Positions 36,985-47,564 are shown, counted from the first letter of the stretch. The stretch is DNA of 64,000 nt from Ashinkailepas kermadecensis (GCA_034440615.1 JAOTOM010004867.1:1-64000), one strand, 5' to 3'. Notes: generated by a model not told the origin, from the sequence alone. Numbers and translations are program-made.

Positions 36985-38003
36985 CAGAAATACTTTATCC
37001 CCACGGAATTCTGAATATGTCGCTTGCAGTACAGTGCACAACATATGCAATAAATAATATGATATCATGCAACATATTCCTTGCGCCCTAAAACATGTGA
37101 TTGTCAATGAAGTAGATGCAATTTAATCACGTAACTAATTGACTTGTCAATGAATCTGAATTAAGCAAGTAAGTGCCTCCCTGTGACTTGCCGCCTCCGT
37201 AGCTTAGTTAGCTAGAGCGCTGTCGTGCACCCGTCTCCGCTGTCCTGGCAATGCTGGGTTCGAGTCGCTTCGCGTGCTCGCGTTTAGTCCCCGGCTGGGA
37301 GGGTCAGTTGGCAATTGGCACGATAAGGTCGAGAGCGAGTTGCCGGGGTCGCCGTGTCGGTGTATTGACGGCACGTGAAGCGCTTTGCCAAATTTAGACT
37401 GTAAAACTGTAATTCATGGAATCATGGCCAGGGTTCACGAAACCAGCCCTTCTTAGCAATTGGATCCTGGTTCATAAAGCCACCACAGCAAGAGTTCGAA
37501 CTACATTTCTAAAACGTATAAATGTTGGACATTCTATTATTATTTTGGGGCCAGAGAATACTTCATTGACATCATAAACCTCCCATCTCCTTTCGCTACA
37601 TCTTTGCAGCTGAGCTTTGTCCAACCTTTCCTGCTCTTTCTGTGTTGCTGGAGTCAAAAATCCGTAGCTATCAATTGTTGCTTATCGCCAGAAGTCCAGT
37701 AACCTGCTCGTTTAACTGCCAATGTTGTTTCGCCGACAGAGGAATGCAAGGCGGGAACAGGGAAGACACGTGTTTACCACTGCATGGCTGCAGGGCAAAT
37801 GGTCGCGTGACGACCACACACGCGAATCCTATGGCTCAGACGCTAGCCGGTGGCGAAGCTGGAAGACTGTCACGCAACTCATAACTGTGAAACGGCGCAG
37901 CCTACCAGTAATTTTTGGTGTGCAGCGTCACAGCCTACGTTCCTAGTGAGCCAGCCATGCTAAGGGTACCCTCGAACATCTTTCCGAAAGCGAGTGTACC
38001 ATG
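36985..38003 (+). repeat. Inverted duplication, double-unit arm: second unit (B) and right flank
   Basis: The second tandem copy of the unit (to about 37914) and its right flank to 38003 are nearly identical, in reverse complement, to arm A at 33114-34140. The pair thus forms an imperfect palindrome with a roughly 1.8-kb spacer. Confidence 0.85.
37195..37390 (+). mobile_element. tRNA-derived SINE head (second unit)
   Basis: The A-box-like TAGCTTAGTTAGC starts at 37200, and the B-box GGTTCGAGTC is at 37257-37266. The SINE core GGCTGGGAGGGTCAGTTGGC follows. It is almost identical to the copy in arm A. Confidence 0.65.
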
Positions 38004-38051
38004 CAGACACTGCAGCATGACTATCTCCGCCCTGAAGTCATGCCACCCAGC

Positions 38052-38537
38052 TGCCAGGTGTAGCAGCCCGGGAGAGTGTGGGTGGAACAGGACAGTGATG
38101 TCGCCAGGTGTAGCAGCCCCGGAGAGTGTCGGCGCCACACCAGTGAGGCCGCCAGGTGTAGCAGCTCCGGAGAGTGTCGGCGCCACACCAGTGAGGCCGC
38201 CAGGTGTAGCAGCTCCGGAGAGTGTCGGCGCCACACCAGTGAGGCCGCCAGGTGTAGCAGCTCGGGAGAGTGTTGGTGGAACAGGGCAGTGATGCCGCCA
38301 GGTGTAGCAGCCCGGGAGAGTGTTGGTGGAACAGGGCAGTGATGTCGCCAGGTGTAGCAGCCCGGGAGAGTGTTGGTGGAACAGGGCAGTGATGTCGCCA
38401 GGTGTAGCAGCTCCGGAGAGTGTCGGCGCCACACCAGTGAGGCCGCCAGGTGTAGCAGCTCGGGAGAGTGTTGGTGGAACAGGGCAGTGATGTCGCCAGG
38501 TGTAGCAGCCCGGGAGAGTGTCGGTGGGACAGGACAG
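38052..38537. repeat. 48/50-bp minisatellite array (10 copies, two unit types)
   Basis: All units start CGCCAGGTGTAGCAGC. One type (50 bp) continues GGTGGAACAGGGCAGTGATG, the other (48 bp) GGCGCCACACCAGTGAGG. The order is irregular, showing blocks of one type interrupted by the other. Confidence 0.93.
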
Positions 38538-39139
38538 TGGGTGTTTTGTTTACCACTGGCGCCGGGAAGACCTTGAAGAGGTACCTATCTGTGTACCGTG
38601 GCAGAGGGCCACCTGCTGCATTGGGAATTAGCGCGCAGAGACGCCTGCGGCCTCAGTTCTGTCTCCGCTGGTGCGAAATGCAAGTAAGTACGCTCTGGCT
38701 AAACGGGCCGCATGGCCTGCATTATTAGGTGTGGACTTACTGAGAGTACATATAACAAGCTTCTCTTGGGTTTGGGAGATTCTCCTCCCGTCCCCGAAAT
38801 TAGTTACATCCTTAGACATTAGGCATTTGGGAGTACATTAGATGCCATCAAGGTTGAATCTGTTTGCGTCCAATCCCAATGAATTTTGGAAAAGTTCCAG
38901 CCCAAAGCAATGTTTTCTCGTGTCAGACGGTTGACAATGGAGCAAAACATGCTGATGCTCTCTGGAAGCAATGCATCATTTCTGCAAGGGATAATGGAAG
39001 CAATGCATCATGAAAGCCAAACAGAGGAGTCGCTATTTCTGTGGACATACCGATGTGTCTGTAAATATGTAGGCAGACTGATATGTTTGCAAATTATTAG
39101 ACATGGTGATATGGCTGTAGATAAGAAATATGATGAATG
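38538..39139. other. Spacer with no recognisable gene
   Basis: Unique sequence. A TGGAAGCAATGCATCAT duplication lies at about 38961-39011. Open frames are short and overlapping. Confidence 0.5.
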
Positions 39140-39775
39140 ATATAGGCAGGCAATAGAACTGGGGTGGGGGTGGGTGGGATAGCGGGATGATCAATGGCAT
39201 AGGCAAGCAATATATCTGGGGCTGGCGGTATGACCAATGGCATAACCTGGCAATATGGCATAGTCAGGCAATATAACTGGGGGTGGCGAGATGATCAATG
39301 GCATAGTCAGGCAATATATCTGGGGGTGGCGGTATGATCAATGGCATAGTCAGACAATAGAACTGGGGGTGGCGAGATGATCAATGGCATAGCCAGGCAA
39401 TATAACTGGGGGTGAGGGTGGAGGGGGTATGATCAATGGCATAGCCAGGAATAAAACTGTGGGTGGCGAGATGATCAATGGCATAGCCAGGCAATAGAAC
39501 TGGAGGTTGCGGGATGATCAATGGCATAACCAGGCAATAGATCTGGGTGTGGTGGTATGAGCAATGGGATAGCCAGACAATAGAACTGGGGGTAGCGGGA
39601 TGATCAATGGCATATCCAGGCAATATAACTGGGGTGGCGGGATGATCAATGGCATAGCCAGGTAATATAACTGGGGGTAGCGGGATGATCAATGGCATAG
39701 CCAGGTAATATAACTGGGGGTAGCGGGATGATCAATGGCATAGCCAGGTAATATAACTGGGGTGGCGGGATGGTC
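39140..39775. repeat. 43-bp minisatellite array (about 14 copies)
   Basis: The unit contains GCGGGATGATCAATGGCATA and GCCAGGCAATATAACTGGGG. The left copies are diverged and of variable length, while those at 39600-39770 are nearly identical. Confidence 0.92.
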
Positions 39776-40221
39776 GATGAAGATATATCAATGCTTTGGT
39801 GACAGACTGAATTGACGTACGTTTCAGTGCATTCAATGTTGTAACACACGCAATGTATCTTCAATGACCATCAGTGATCATAACTGTACACTGGAAGATC
39901 AGTACAGCCAATGCCGTACATGGCATGGTGTCACTAGCCGGGTGTATCAGAGTGTGATCTTTGCTATAGCAGCAGCAAGCTCGGGGTGTCGGCACAAGTT
40001 CCTCCCACGGATCTCTGTTCGTCAAACAAGTTGGCTTCGAAGTCCCAACGGAGTGTACTGTAATCCCAATCGCATTTGATTCCGCCTGTGTTTTGATGCA
40101 TTTCACCCCAAGCATTCTCATTATTGCATTCACTGGGTTCGTTACTGACCCTCATCATCATTCTCTAGTCTAGCCTACGGCCTCTAAAAACGAGTTCAAC
40201 AGCCCCTTTGTATATTACTTC
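39776..40221. other. Spacer with no recognisable gene
   Basis: Unique sequence between arrays. No domain or RNA gene was recognised. Confidence 0.55.
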
Positions 40222-40503
40222 TATGTGTAGTATAATGCCAGATATGGGGCAGGAGTGGCGTGTAGTATAATGCCAGATATGGGGCAGGAGTGGCGTGTAG
40301 TATAATGCCAGATATGGGGCAGGAGTGGCGTGTAGTATAATGCCAGATATGGGGCAGGAGTGGCGTGTAGTATAATGCCAGATATGGGGCAGGGTGGGTA
40401 GTATGATATGGGGCAGGAGGTGTAGTATAATGCCAGATATGGGGCAGGAGTGGCGTGTAGTATAATGCCAGATATGGGGCAGGAGTGGCGTGTAGTATAA
40501 TGC
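40222..40503. repeat. 35-bp minisatellite array (about 8 copies)
   Basis: The unit joins GTAGTATAATGCCAGATATG and GGGCAGGAGTGGCGT. Two shortened copies occur near 40385-40430. Confidence 0.93.
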
Positions 40504-40789
40504 GTGACTTGACAGGCTGGTAGCCACATCGCTCCTGGACAATTCGACATGATGGCCATTAGGTAGGAAGGATTATCTCAGAAAAACACCGGTGATCTGT
40601 ACAATCTGTACAATGTGGTAACAATGTGCCCCAAACATGTCCGAATTCAACATCAGTTGGGGGCAGAGGGCACAACCCGCCCAGACTTAGAGGAGTTAAT
40701 CACTGGCCCTATGGGTGCGGTATGGAAATAATCGACTTTTAAAATGGATTTCCCCTGCCTACAACGTTGAGACGGTTCCCGTGCCACTG

Positions 40790-41340
40790 AGCCTCTTGTC
40801 TTGCACTTCCCACTGGGCCTTTTGTGTTGCGTTTCCCAGTGATCCTGGTGGTGTTGCGTTTCCCACTGGTCCTGGTGGTGTTGCGTTTCCCACTGGGCCT
40901 CTTGTGTTGCGTTTCCCACTGATCCTGGTGGTGTTGCGTTTCCCACTGGTCCTGGTGGTGCTGCGTTTCCCCACTTGTCCTGGTGGTGCTGCGTTTCCCA
41001 CTGGTCCTGGTGGTGTTGTGTTTCCCACTGGTCCTGGTGGTGCTGCGTTTCCCACTGGTCCTGGTGGTGTTGCGTTTCCCACTGGTCCTGGTGGTGCTGC
41101 GTTTCCCACTGGTCCTGGTGGTGTTGCGTTTCCCACTGGTCCTGGTGGTGCTGTGTTTCCCACTGGTCCTGGTGGTGTTGCGTTTCCCACTGGTCCTGGT
41201 GGTGCTGCGTTTCCCACTGGTCCTGGTGGTGTTGCGTTTCCCACTGGTCCTGGTGGTGTTGCGTTTCCCACTGGTCCTGGTGGTGCTGCGTTTCCCACTG
41301 GTCCTGGTGGTGCTGCGTTTCCCACTGGTCCTGGTGGTGG
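40790..41340. repeat. 27-bp minisatellite array (about 20 copies)
   Basis: The unit joins CCCACTGGTCCTGGTGGTGT and TGCGTTT. The 9-codon period gives open frames on both strands, including a Gly-rich FPTGPGGVA reading that superficially looks collagen-like. Several frames are equally open, so no gene is called. Confidence 0.93.
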
Positions 41341-41789
41341 TGAAGGCAGAAGGCAGTTTTGAGTAAATAGCCGCCCGAGATAAAAATAACAACACCCTGG
41401 CTATCACGGGATGCGAGCGTCAGCCTTGGGCTTTGCCATGCAAGCCAGTCAGTTGTGGCTTGCGGACAAACTCCATGACCTGTTCACGGTCGAGATCAGC
41501 CCTTTTTGAAACGTGATCGCCTTTGACATTGACGCAAGGGCGTCGCCACCGGGGGGGCAGGGGGGCAGTCGCCCCCCCTGTCGTGAGACTGGGGGGGCGC
41601 CGCCCCCCCTGAAATTTGAGGAGGCCCCTATCCGGAAATGCACAGGAAAAAAAGTGAGCAAAGAGGCCGACGAGACATGAGAGGAGGCCTCCAAGACGTG
41701 AGAGGAGGCCCCTAATTCGAAGAAGGAGTCACCTAGGAGAAGATAGCAGGCCCCATAAATCAAGAGAGTGCCAATAATTGGCACGGAGG

Positions 41790-42650
41790 CCCCCAGGAAT
41801 GCAAAGGAGGCCCCCTGGATTGCAAAGGAGGCCCCCGTGATTACAAAGGAGGCCCCCAGGATTGTAAAGGAGACCCCCAGGATTGCAAAGGAGGTCCCCA
41901 GGATTGCAAAGGAGGCCCCCATGATTGCAAAGGAGGCCCACGTGATTACGAAGGAGGCCCCCATGATTGCAAAGGAGGCCCCGGGATTGCAAAGGAGGCC
42001 CCAGGATTGCAAAGGAGGCCCCCAGGATTGCAAAGGAGGCCCCCGTGATTACGAAGGAGGCCCCCATGATTGCAAAGGAGGCCCCAGGATTGCAAAGGAG
42101 GCCCCAGGATTGCAAAGGAGGCCCCCAGGATTGCAAAGGAGGCCGCCAGGATTGCGAATGAGGCCCCCAGGATTGCAAAGGAGGCCCTCAGGATTGCAAA
42201 TGAGGCATCCAGGATTAGAAAGGAGGCCCCCAGGATTGCAAAGGAGGCCCCCAGGATTGCAAAGGTCTCCAGGATTGCAAAGGAGGCCCTCAGGATTGCA
42301 AAGGAGGCCCCCATGATTGCAAAGGAGGCCCCATGATTGCAAAGTAGACCCCCAGGATTGCGATGGAGGCCCCCAGGATTGCAAAGGAGGCCCCCAGGAT
42401 TGCAAAGGACGCCCCCAGGATAGCAAAGGAGGCCCCCAGGATTGCGAAGGAGGCCCCCAGGATTGCAAAGGCCCACAGGATTACAAAGGAGGCCCCCAGA
42501 ATTGCAAAGGAGGCCCCATGATTGCAAAGGACTCCAGGATTGCAAAGGAGGACCCATGATTGCAAAGGAGGCCTCAGGATTGCAAAGGAGACCCACCAGG
42601 ATTGCGAAAGATGCCTCCAGGCTAGCGAAGGAGGCCCCAGGATAGGGTTG
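41790..42650. repeat. 21-bp minisatellite array inside the hAT-like element (about 40 copies)
   Basis: The unit is GGAGGCCCCCAGGATTGCAA plus A. Variants include CATGATTGC, CGTGATTAC and single C deletions. Frames are open on both strands because 21 is a multiple of three. Confidence 0.93.
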
Positions 42651-42759
42651 AAATCCGACGAATCAGAAACGATAGTGGTAGATTAGGCCCCTCGACCGGA
42701 TAATTTAGTTGGTCACTAATTATTTTACATAAAAAGGTCCCCTTTGACAAAATAGTGGT

Positions 42760-42846
42760 CGAAATCGGAAGACTTTTTATTGAGTAGGTGGACCCCTCCA
42801 AATACGTTTGCCCACTGCCCTTGACGCAAATATAGGTACGTCACTG
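42760..42846 (-). mobile_element. Internal hAT-like terminus (minus orientation)
   Basis: Read on the minus strand from 42846, the sequence starts CAGTGACGTACC and contains GGGCAAACGTATTTGGAGGG further in. This matches the terminus at 47478 (CAGTGGCGTACCCAGG and GGCAAACCTATTTGGAGGG). A related element therefore seems to be nested in, or joined to, the larger one. Its other end was not found. Confidence 0.5.
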
Positions 42847-43908
42847 GTCCCCCAATAATTTTCAGAAACATACGCGCATGGAGCCAAGCCAGCATTGAGG
42901 GGCAAATTTCCCCTCACAAGCATACAAAACAACACCGATGCCAGATATTAAATGAGAGAAATGAAGTTTTTAAATGTATTTTCTTCCTACAAAATTGTCT
43001 TCTGTGATTACAGCCTGTATGATTAGAGCTTCCCAGCTTCAATACCTTCTCAACGACATAATTTACAAAACGGTACAGCACAGTGAAAACCATGGGCGTG
43101 ACTGCGTGGAATTTGAAGGTTTTGCATTATTTGTGCATTGTCATCGTTACATTGTTGCATTGTTACATTGTTGCATTGTCATTGTTACATTGTTGCATTG
43201 CCATTGATGCATTGTTGTTCAATGCTTGTTCTTGCCGTGAATTTACTCGCGGAGGATTTATGATTTTAGCTTCTGTGCCAAGTGCCTTGCAGCCAGCACC
43301 AAATGTTATAAAAATAAATAAATTCCTAAGATGATCAGAAAACCAATTCAATCCACTTCTCGTTGTCACCTTCGCGAAATTCTCGTCCTAGGACTGAGAA
43401 ATTATCGTTTAAGCTTGTTTATGAGATCAAGCTGGTGGGAATGACTAACAGTAGTGATGAACCTAGCGATATCCAGTTAAACTTGGTGGACATAGAAATG
43501 GGTTGATCAATGGGAGATATCTTTAAGATATGCTCAGCACCAGCCCCACCAGCCCGCTGTAATCTAGAGGCCAGCGGGAAGATTCTTCTCGTCGATAAAG
43601 CATAAAGATATTGGTTTGTTTTGGCACTGATGTATTTATGCACGTTTGCATATTTATACCTTGGTATGACTCAGTTCTCAGCGAAAAAAAAAAGATTCTT
43701 GGTATTGCGCTTTGCGTAAATGATACGCCATGCCAAGAACAAACAAGACATCAATATGAAGCCATGTTCCCCATTCTGGAACCATACCAAGAGCCTAAAA
43801 AATCAATAGGAGGCCCTAACACAGTGGAGGCCCCCTTTCGGGAGCAGGAGGCCCCCTATCAATATTGCCCCCCTGGAAGAATTTCGTGGCGACGCCACTG
43901 CATTGACG

Positions 43909-44224
43909 ATGCGCAAACCTTGCCCACACAATCATTCCTGGACTTTGGATGGTATTATAATTTTGCTGGATTTAGCCCGTCTCATTGGATTTTGTCGAAG
44001 CACCAGGCTAAGCATGAACAATATAGTTGCGAACCAAAATTGTTCTACCGTGGTACGGAAATTAATCTGTCAAAATACCCATCAAGCATTCGGACTCGTG
44101 TGCAACATATTAACACTCCCTGAATTCTGGTCGTGTCTACCCACGAGAATATGCAACCATTTGTGTGGTTGCCTCGCCGTCAGGGTGGTATGACAAACAC
44201 CAAAAAACAGCAGTTCATATACAA
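43909..44224. other. Spacer with no recognisable gene
   Basis: Unique sequence right of the hAT-like element. Frames cross the element boundary and are not credible as genes. Confidence 0.5.
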
Positions 44225-44515
44225 ATCTCGATAGCATAGCCCGAGACGTTCCCATTTCTCTATGTCCAAAACGTTCCCATTTATATCTGTCCCAATCGTT
44301 CCCATTTCCCTCTATCACAAACATTCCCGTCTCTCCCTGTCCCAAACGATCCAATTTATTTCTAGCCCAAACGTTCCCATTTATCTCTGTCCGAAACGAT
44401 TCCATTTCTCTCTGTCCCAAGCGTTCCCATTTATCTCTGTCCCAAACGTGCTCATTTATCTCTGTCCCTAAGGTTCCCATTTCTCTCTGTCCCAAACACA
44501 TCCATTCGCGGCGGG
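44225..44515. repeat. 24-bp minisatellite array (about 11 diverged copies)
   Basis: The unit is close to CGTTCCCATTTATCTCTGTC plus CCAA. Units are diverged but keep a 24-bp (8-codon) step. Confidence 0.85.
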
Positions 44516-45040
44516 TTTCCGTTACCTTCCAATCTCCCCCTCCTCCACTCGCCAACACACACAATTTTATATTGATATCCTAAGCATAAAGGAGGTAAAA
44601 CAACCATTAGAACATGCCATTTTACATATTCTCATACCGTTGCTTTGATAAAAGTAGGCTCAACATGCAAGATTGCGGTATCATGTATCACTTCATCTTG
44701 GGTGTCAGATCTTGCTGGGAGCTTCCGCACGAGGCTGTCGAGCATGCCTCCTGATATTTGAAAAACACGAGTTTGCGTCTTCCAAAAATATTTCGCAGTG
44801 AGTACAGATGTTCTGCCTTCATGCAAATATCGCCTGTTGGGCTCAAGTGTGTCCTCCCTAGCTTCCATCCGTCTGACCAGCTCTTGACACAAAATATACA
44901 AAAACTACGTCGTGCTACCACAATGGGCTCAGCTGCGAAGTTAGCACGGTGTAAGAACATATCTCAACCCCATCACGTGGATGATGTTTCAACACAATCA
45001 CATAAGAGAGCCCACGCGTGCACTGTGCTGTTGCTGGCAG
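44516..45040. other. Upstream region of the TULIP gene
   Basis: It should contain intron and possibly first-exon sequence of the gene that follows. TTGCTGGCAG ending at 45040 is a plausible 3' splice site. A candidate first exon with an ATG at 44923 and a donor-like GTAAGA near 44951 was examined, but its phase does not fit. Minus-strand frames at 44632-44960 are not convincing. Confidence 0.45.
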
Positions 45041-45042
45041 GT
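45031..45042 (+). other. Putative 3' splice acceptor
   Basis: TTGCTGGCAG followed by GT at 45041 is preceded by a TG/T-rich stretch. Downstream, the reading frame immediately gives a signal-peptide-like sequence (VSLNKWAVLLAVVG). The polypyrimidine tract is weak, so confidence is moderate. Confidence 0.45.
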
Positions 45043-46438
45043 GAGCCTCAACAAGTGGGCCGTCCTGTTGGCCGTCGTCGGCGCGGCGCGTGCCGACACC
45101 GGTCACCTGTCGTCCGCCGACCACGTCGGCAACGCCATCGAGAGCCTGGTGCGGGAGGTTCTGGAGACGCTGCGGGCCGACATGCCGCGCGGCTTCCCGC
45201 AGCTGGGAGTGCCGCCGCTGGACCCGTGGGACATCGGAAAAATACCGCTCAATATCACCAGCGACGTGTTCACGCTGGTCGGCAACGTCTCCCAGCTGGT
45301 GCTCAGCCAGCTGTCGACCTTCAACATCGACAAGGTGAAGGCCAACATGCTGTCGCTGAAGGTGGACGTGGCGCTGTCGCTGCCGTCGCTGACGATGTCT
45401 GGCGGCTACGCCATAGACGGGCTGGTTGCCCAGCTGTTCCCGATGTACGGCGGAGGGCCGCTGAGCGTCAACTTGTCAGACGTGCCGCTGGAGGTCATTG
45501 TCGACCTCAACCTGAACGGCACACACTACCAGGTGGAGACGCTCGACTTCAGCTTCAGCATCGGAGCGCTGGATATGCATCTGCACGGCCTGTTCGACAG
45601 CGAGCCGATGGCTGAAGTCGTGGACGAGTTCGTTGACGACTTCGGTCCTCTGCTGGTCGACATCCTGGTCAACGACACGCGCCGCGATCTGATCCCTAAG
45701 ATCATTGAGATCATCAACAGCCTGCTGTCGGCGCCGCCGCAGGACCTCGCCCTGCTGGAGAACGAGGACAAGAAGCTGCTGGAGAGCGACAGCAAGCGGC
45801 TGCTGGCGAGCGAGGACGAGCGGCTGCTGGACGGACTCGCTTTGAAGCCGCTGCAGTCGACGGCCAGCGCCAACGAGTACTTCGACCGCATGCTGGAGAA
45901 CATGCGCCTCCTGCTGCTCGACCACGGGCTCGACCCGTTCGCGCTGCCCGACGTGACGCTGACGCTACTCGGCACGGGCATCAAGCTGCACGACGGCCAC
46001 CTGGACGGTTTGGGGAACGTCCACCGCACCGGCGACGCCGTCATCTACTACGAGGATGAGTGGCTGGGCATCTCGGGCCACATCGGCTTCAACGGGCTCG
46101 GCGGCACCTACTCGTGTAAGATTGAGGTGCTGCACATCGGACCGGACGTCACGGCCACGGCCACCATCACCGAGACGAGCGTCTTCTTCGCCGCCAAGAT
46201 ATCGTCCAACACGCTGGAGATGCAGCTGGTTGACTTCGACATTGAGAAAGTGGGAAAAATAACGGTGGACATCTCGGGGCTGGGAGTGTTCGATTGGCTG
46301 CTGGCCCCTCTGAGTCAAGCCATCGCAAACCTGTTCAAGGGAGTGGTGACGGACCTCATCAACGTCATCGTCAAGCCGGTACTTTCCGCCTTCCTGTCGG
46401 ACATTGACCTGATGTACATTTTGGAGCACATCATCTGA
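45041..46438 (+). CDS. Secreted two-domain TULIP protein (takeout/JHBP-like + group-7-allergen-like), terminal exon
   Basis: The frame is open from an ATG at 44981, but the first 20 codons look non-coding. TTGCTGGCAG|GTGAGC at 45040/45041 looks like a splice acceptor, so the real start is probably in an upstream exon. Residues below count from 44981. A hydrophobic signal peptide (about 21-38, ending GAARA) is followed by a takeout/JHBP-like domain (about 45-250; IPPLDP-like VPPLDPWDI at 78-86, GGYAIDGL at 141-148). A Leu-rich acidic linker (251-296) leads to a group-7-allergen-like domain (about 297-475; LLLDHGLDPFALPD at 311-324, GLGVFDWLLAPLS at 433-445, NLFKGV at 450-455). Both are single-barrel members of the TULIP lipid-binding fold, so extracellular binding of a hydrophobic ligand is likely; the ligand is unknown. 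There are five N-glycosylation sequons (N91, N102, N164, N179, N231) and only one cysteine (C380) in the mature part, so no takeout-type disulfide. GC-rich third positions and roughly 465 uninterrupted codons support a real exon. Confidence 0.85.
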   Translation: MSLNKWAVLLAVVGAARADTGHLSSADHVGNAIESLVREVLETLRADMPRGFPQLGVPPLDPWDIGKIPLNITSDVFTLVGNVSQLVLSQLSTFNIDKVKANMLSLKVDVALSLPSLTMSGGYAIDGLVAQLFPMYGGGPLSVNLSDVPLEVIVDLNLNGTHYQVETLDFSFSIGALDMHLHGLFDSEPMAEVVDEFVDDFGPLLVDILVNDTRRDLIPKIIEIINSLLSAPPQDLALLENEDKKLLESDSKRLLASEDERLLDGLALKPLQSTASANEYFDRMLENMRLLLLDHGLDPFALPDVTLTLLGTGIKLHDGHLDGLGNVHRTGDAVIYYEDEWLGISGHIGFNGLGGTYSCKIEVLHIGPDVTATATITETSVFFAAKISSNTLEMQLVDFDIEKVGKITVDISGLGVFDWLLAPLSQAIANLFKGVVTDLINVIVKPVLSAFLSDIDLMYILEHII

Positions 46439-46570
46439 AACGAATGATGATTTTCATAATGCAAATGTGATGGAGTCCCGAGGAATGAGGTGGCTTTGGA
46501 GCACATCATCTGAAATGAAGGATGATTTTCGTAATGAAAATGTGATGGAGTCCCGAGGAATGAGGTGGTT
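46421..46570 (+). repeat. 75-bp tandem duplication across the stop codon
   Basis: TTGGAGCACATCATCTGAAA at 46421 recurs at 46496, and the following 55 bases are also repeated (GTGATGGAGTCCCGAGGAAT in both). The second copy lies after the stop in the 3' untranslated region and would encode the same last residues LEHII. No AATAAA was seen between 46438 and 46780. Confidence 0.9.
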
Positions 46571-46779
46571 TCGGATCCGACAGGACACTAATAATTGAAC
46601 AAAGAAATACAACTCAAGACATCAACTCGTTTTTCTCTCTTCCTCTACAACTTGATTGTCGTGACTTTTGGGCAACGATTCCCCATTAGCTTTGATGACA
46701 GGCCTCAGGTCTCCGGTCGGAGGGGCGCATGGCCGGAGAAGACGACACCACATGGTATGGCTTTGTCGTGGGCCGGACA

Positions 46780-47395
46780 CCAGTGGTCAGCTGCACACCA
46801 GTGGTGTACCGGACACAAGTTGTGTACCGGACACCAATGGTGAGCCGGACACCAGTGGTGGGCCGGACACCAGTGGTGTACCGGACACCAGTGGTGGGCC
46901 GGACACCAGTGGTGTATCGGACACCAGTGGTGGGCCGGAAGCCAGTGGTGGGCCGTACACCAGTGGTGTACCGGACACCAGTGGTGGGCCGGACACCAGT
47001 GGTGTATCGGACACCAGTGGTGGGCCGGAAGCCAGTGGTGGGCCGGACACCAGTGGTGTACCGGACACCAGTGGTGGGCCGGACACCAGTGGTGGGCCGG
47101 ACACCAGTGGTGGGCCGGAAGCCAGTGGTGGGCCGGACACCAGTGGTGGACCGGACACCAGTGGTGTACCGGACACCAGTGGTGGGCCGGACACCAGTGG
47201 TGGGCCGGACACCAGTGGTGTACCGGACACCAGTGGTGGGCCGGAAGCCAGTGGTGTACCGGACACCAGTGGTGGGCCGGAAGCCAGTGGTGTACCGGAC
47301 ACCAGTGGTGGGCCGGACACCAGTGGTGTCCGGACACCAGTAGTGAGCTGCGCACCAGTAGTGAGCTGCGCACTAGTGGTGTCCGGTACACCAGA
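46780..47395. repeat. 18-bp minisatellite array (about 33 copies)
   Basis: The unit is CCGGACACCAGTGGTGGG with GTA/GGG and ACACC/AAGCC variants. The 6-codon period opens all forward frames, including a Ser/Thr/Pro-rich GPDTSG reading, and minus frames. It lies 340 bp after the TULIP stop. Confidence 0.94.
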
Positions 47396-47477
47396 GCATC
47401 GGCAAGCAGACAGAGGTGTCGCTAAGTCAAATTGCTGCATTCCACAGACAATGTCTGTACCACGCTGTGATGAGAAC

Positions 47478-47564
47478 CAGTGGCGTACCCAGGATTTGCT
47501 CCAGGGGGAAGGCAAACCTATTTGGAGGGACTCACCTACCATCATTAAAAAAAGTCCCCTGATT
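47478..47564 (+). mobile_element. hAT-like terminus
   Basis: CAGTGGCGTACCCAGG starts at 47478, followed by a G-run block and GGCAAACCTATTTGGAGGG. The same series appears on the minus strand at about 42846. No matching right end or target duplication was found downstream, so the element is truncated, overrun by the arrays, or extends further than I could trace. Confidence 0.5.

Larger units (their letters stand above)
41535..43900. mobile_element. hAT-like non-autonomous element with perfect 8-bp TSD
   Basis: The left terminus CAAGGGCGTCGCCAC and the reverse complement of the right terminus CAGTGGCGTCGCCAC match at 13 of 15 positions. Directly outside, CATTGACG occurs at 41527-41534 and again at 43901-43908, a perfect 8-bp target-site duplication typical of the hAT superfamily. 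The interior begins with a G/C-run block, then a large 21-bp minisatellite (41790-42650), then AT-rich sequence with no transposase. GGAGGCCCC motifs also occur near the right end (43810-43855), suggesting the array once reached further or the ends seeded it. A second, inverted terminus lies inside at about 42846. Confidence 0.75.

Noticed and set aside
36291..37275. Two stand-alone tRNA genes
   Set aside because: A- and B-boxes are present, but the stems do not close, and both are followed by the same non-tRNA core as other copies. They are SINE heads.
40715..41362. Gly/Pro-rich frame resembling collagen
   Set aside because: The 9-residue repeat lacks continuous Gly-X-Y triplets and other frames are equally open.
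43611..44193. Frames of 96-170 codons
   Set aside because: They cross the right end of the hAT-like element and its target duplication, so they are not inherited as one gene.
44923..44951. First exon of the TULIP gene (ATG at 44923, donor near 44951)
   Set aside because: Joined to the acceptor at 45041 with either possible donor, the phase leads into the wrong frame or a stop, so it cannot supply the start of the protein.
44632..44960. Minus-strand frames with a Cys-rich start, considered as a THAP-like or zinc-binding domain
   Set aside because: The expected spacing of Cys and His residues is not met and the two frames overlap in different phases.
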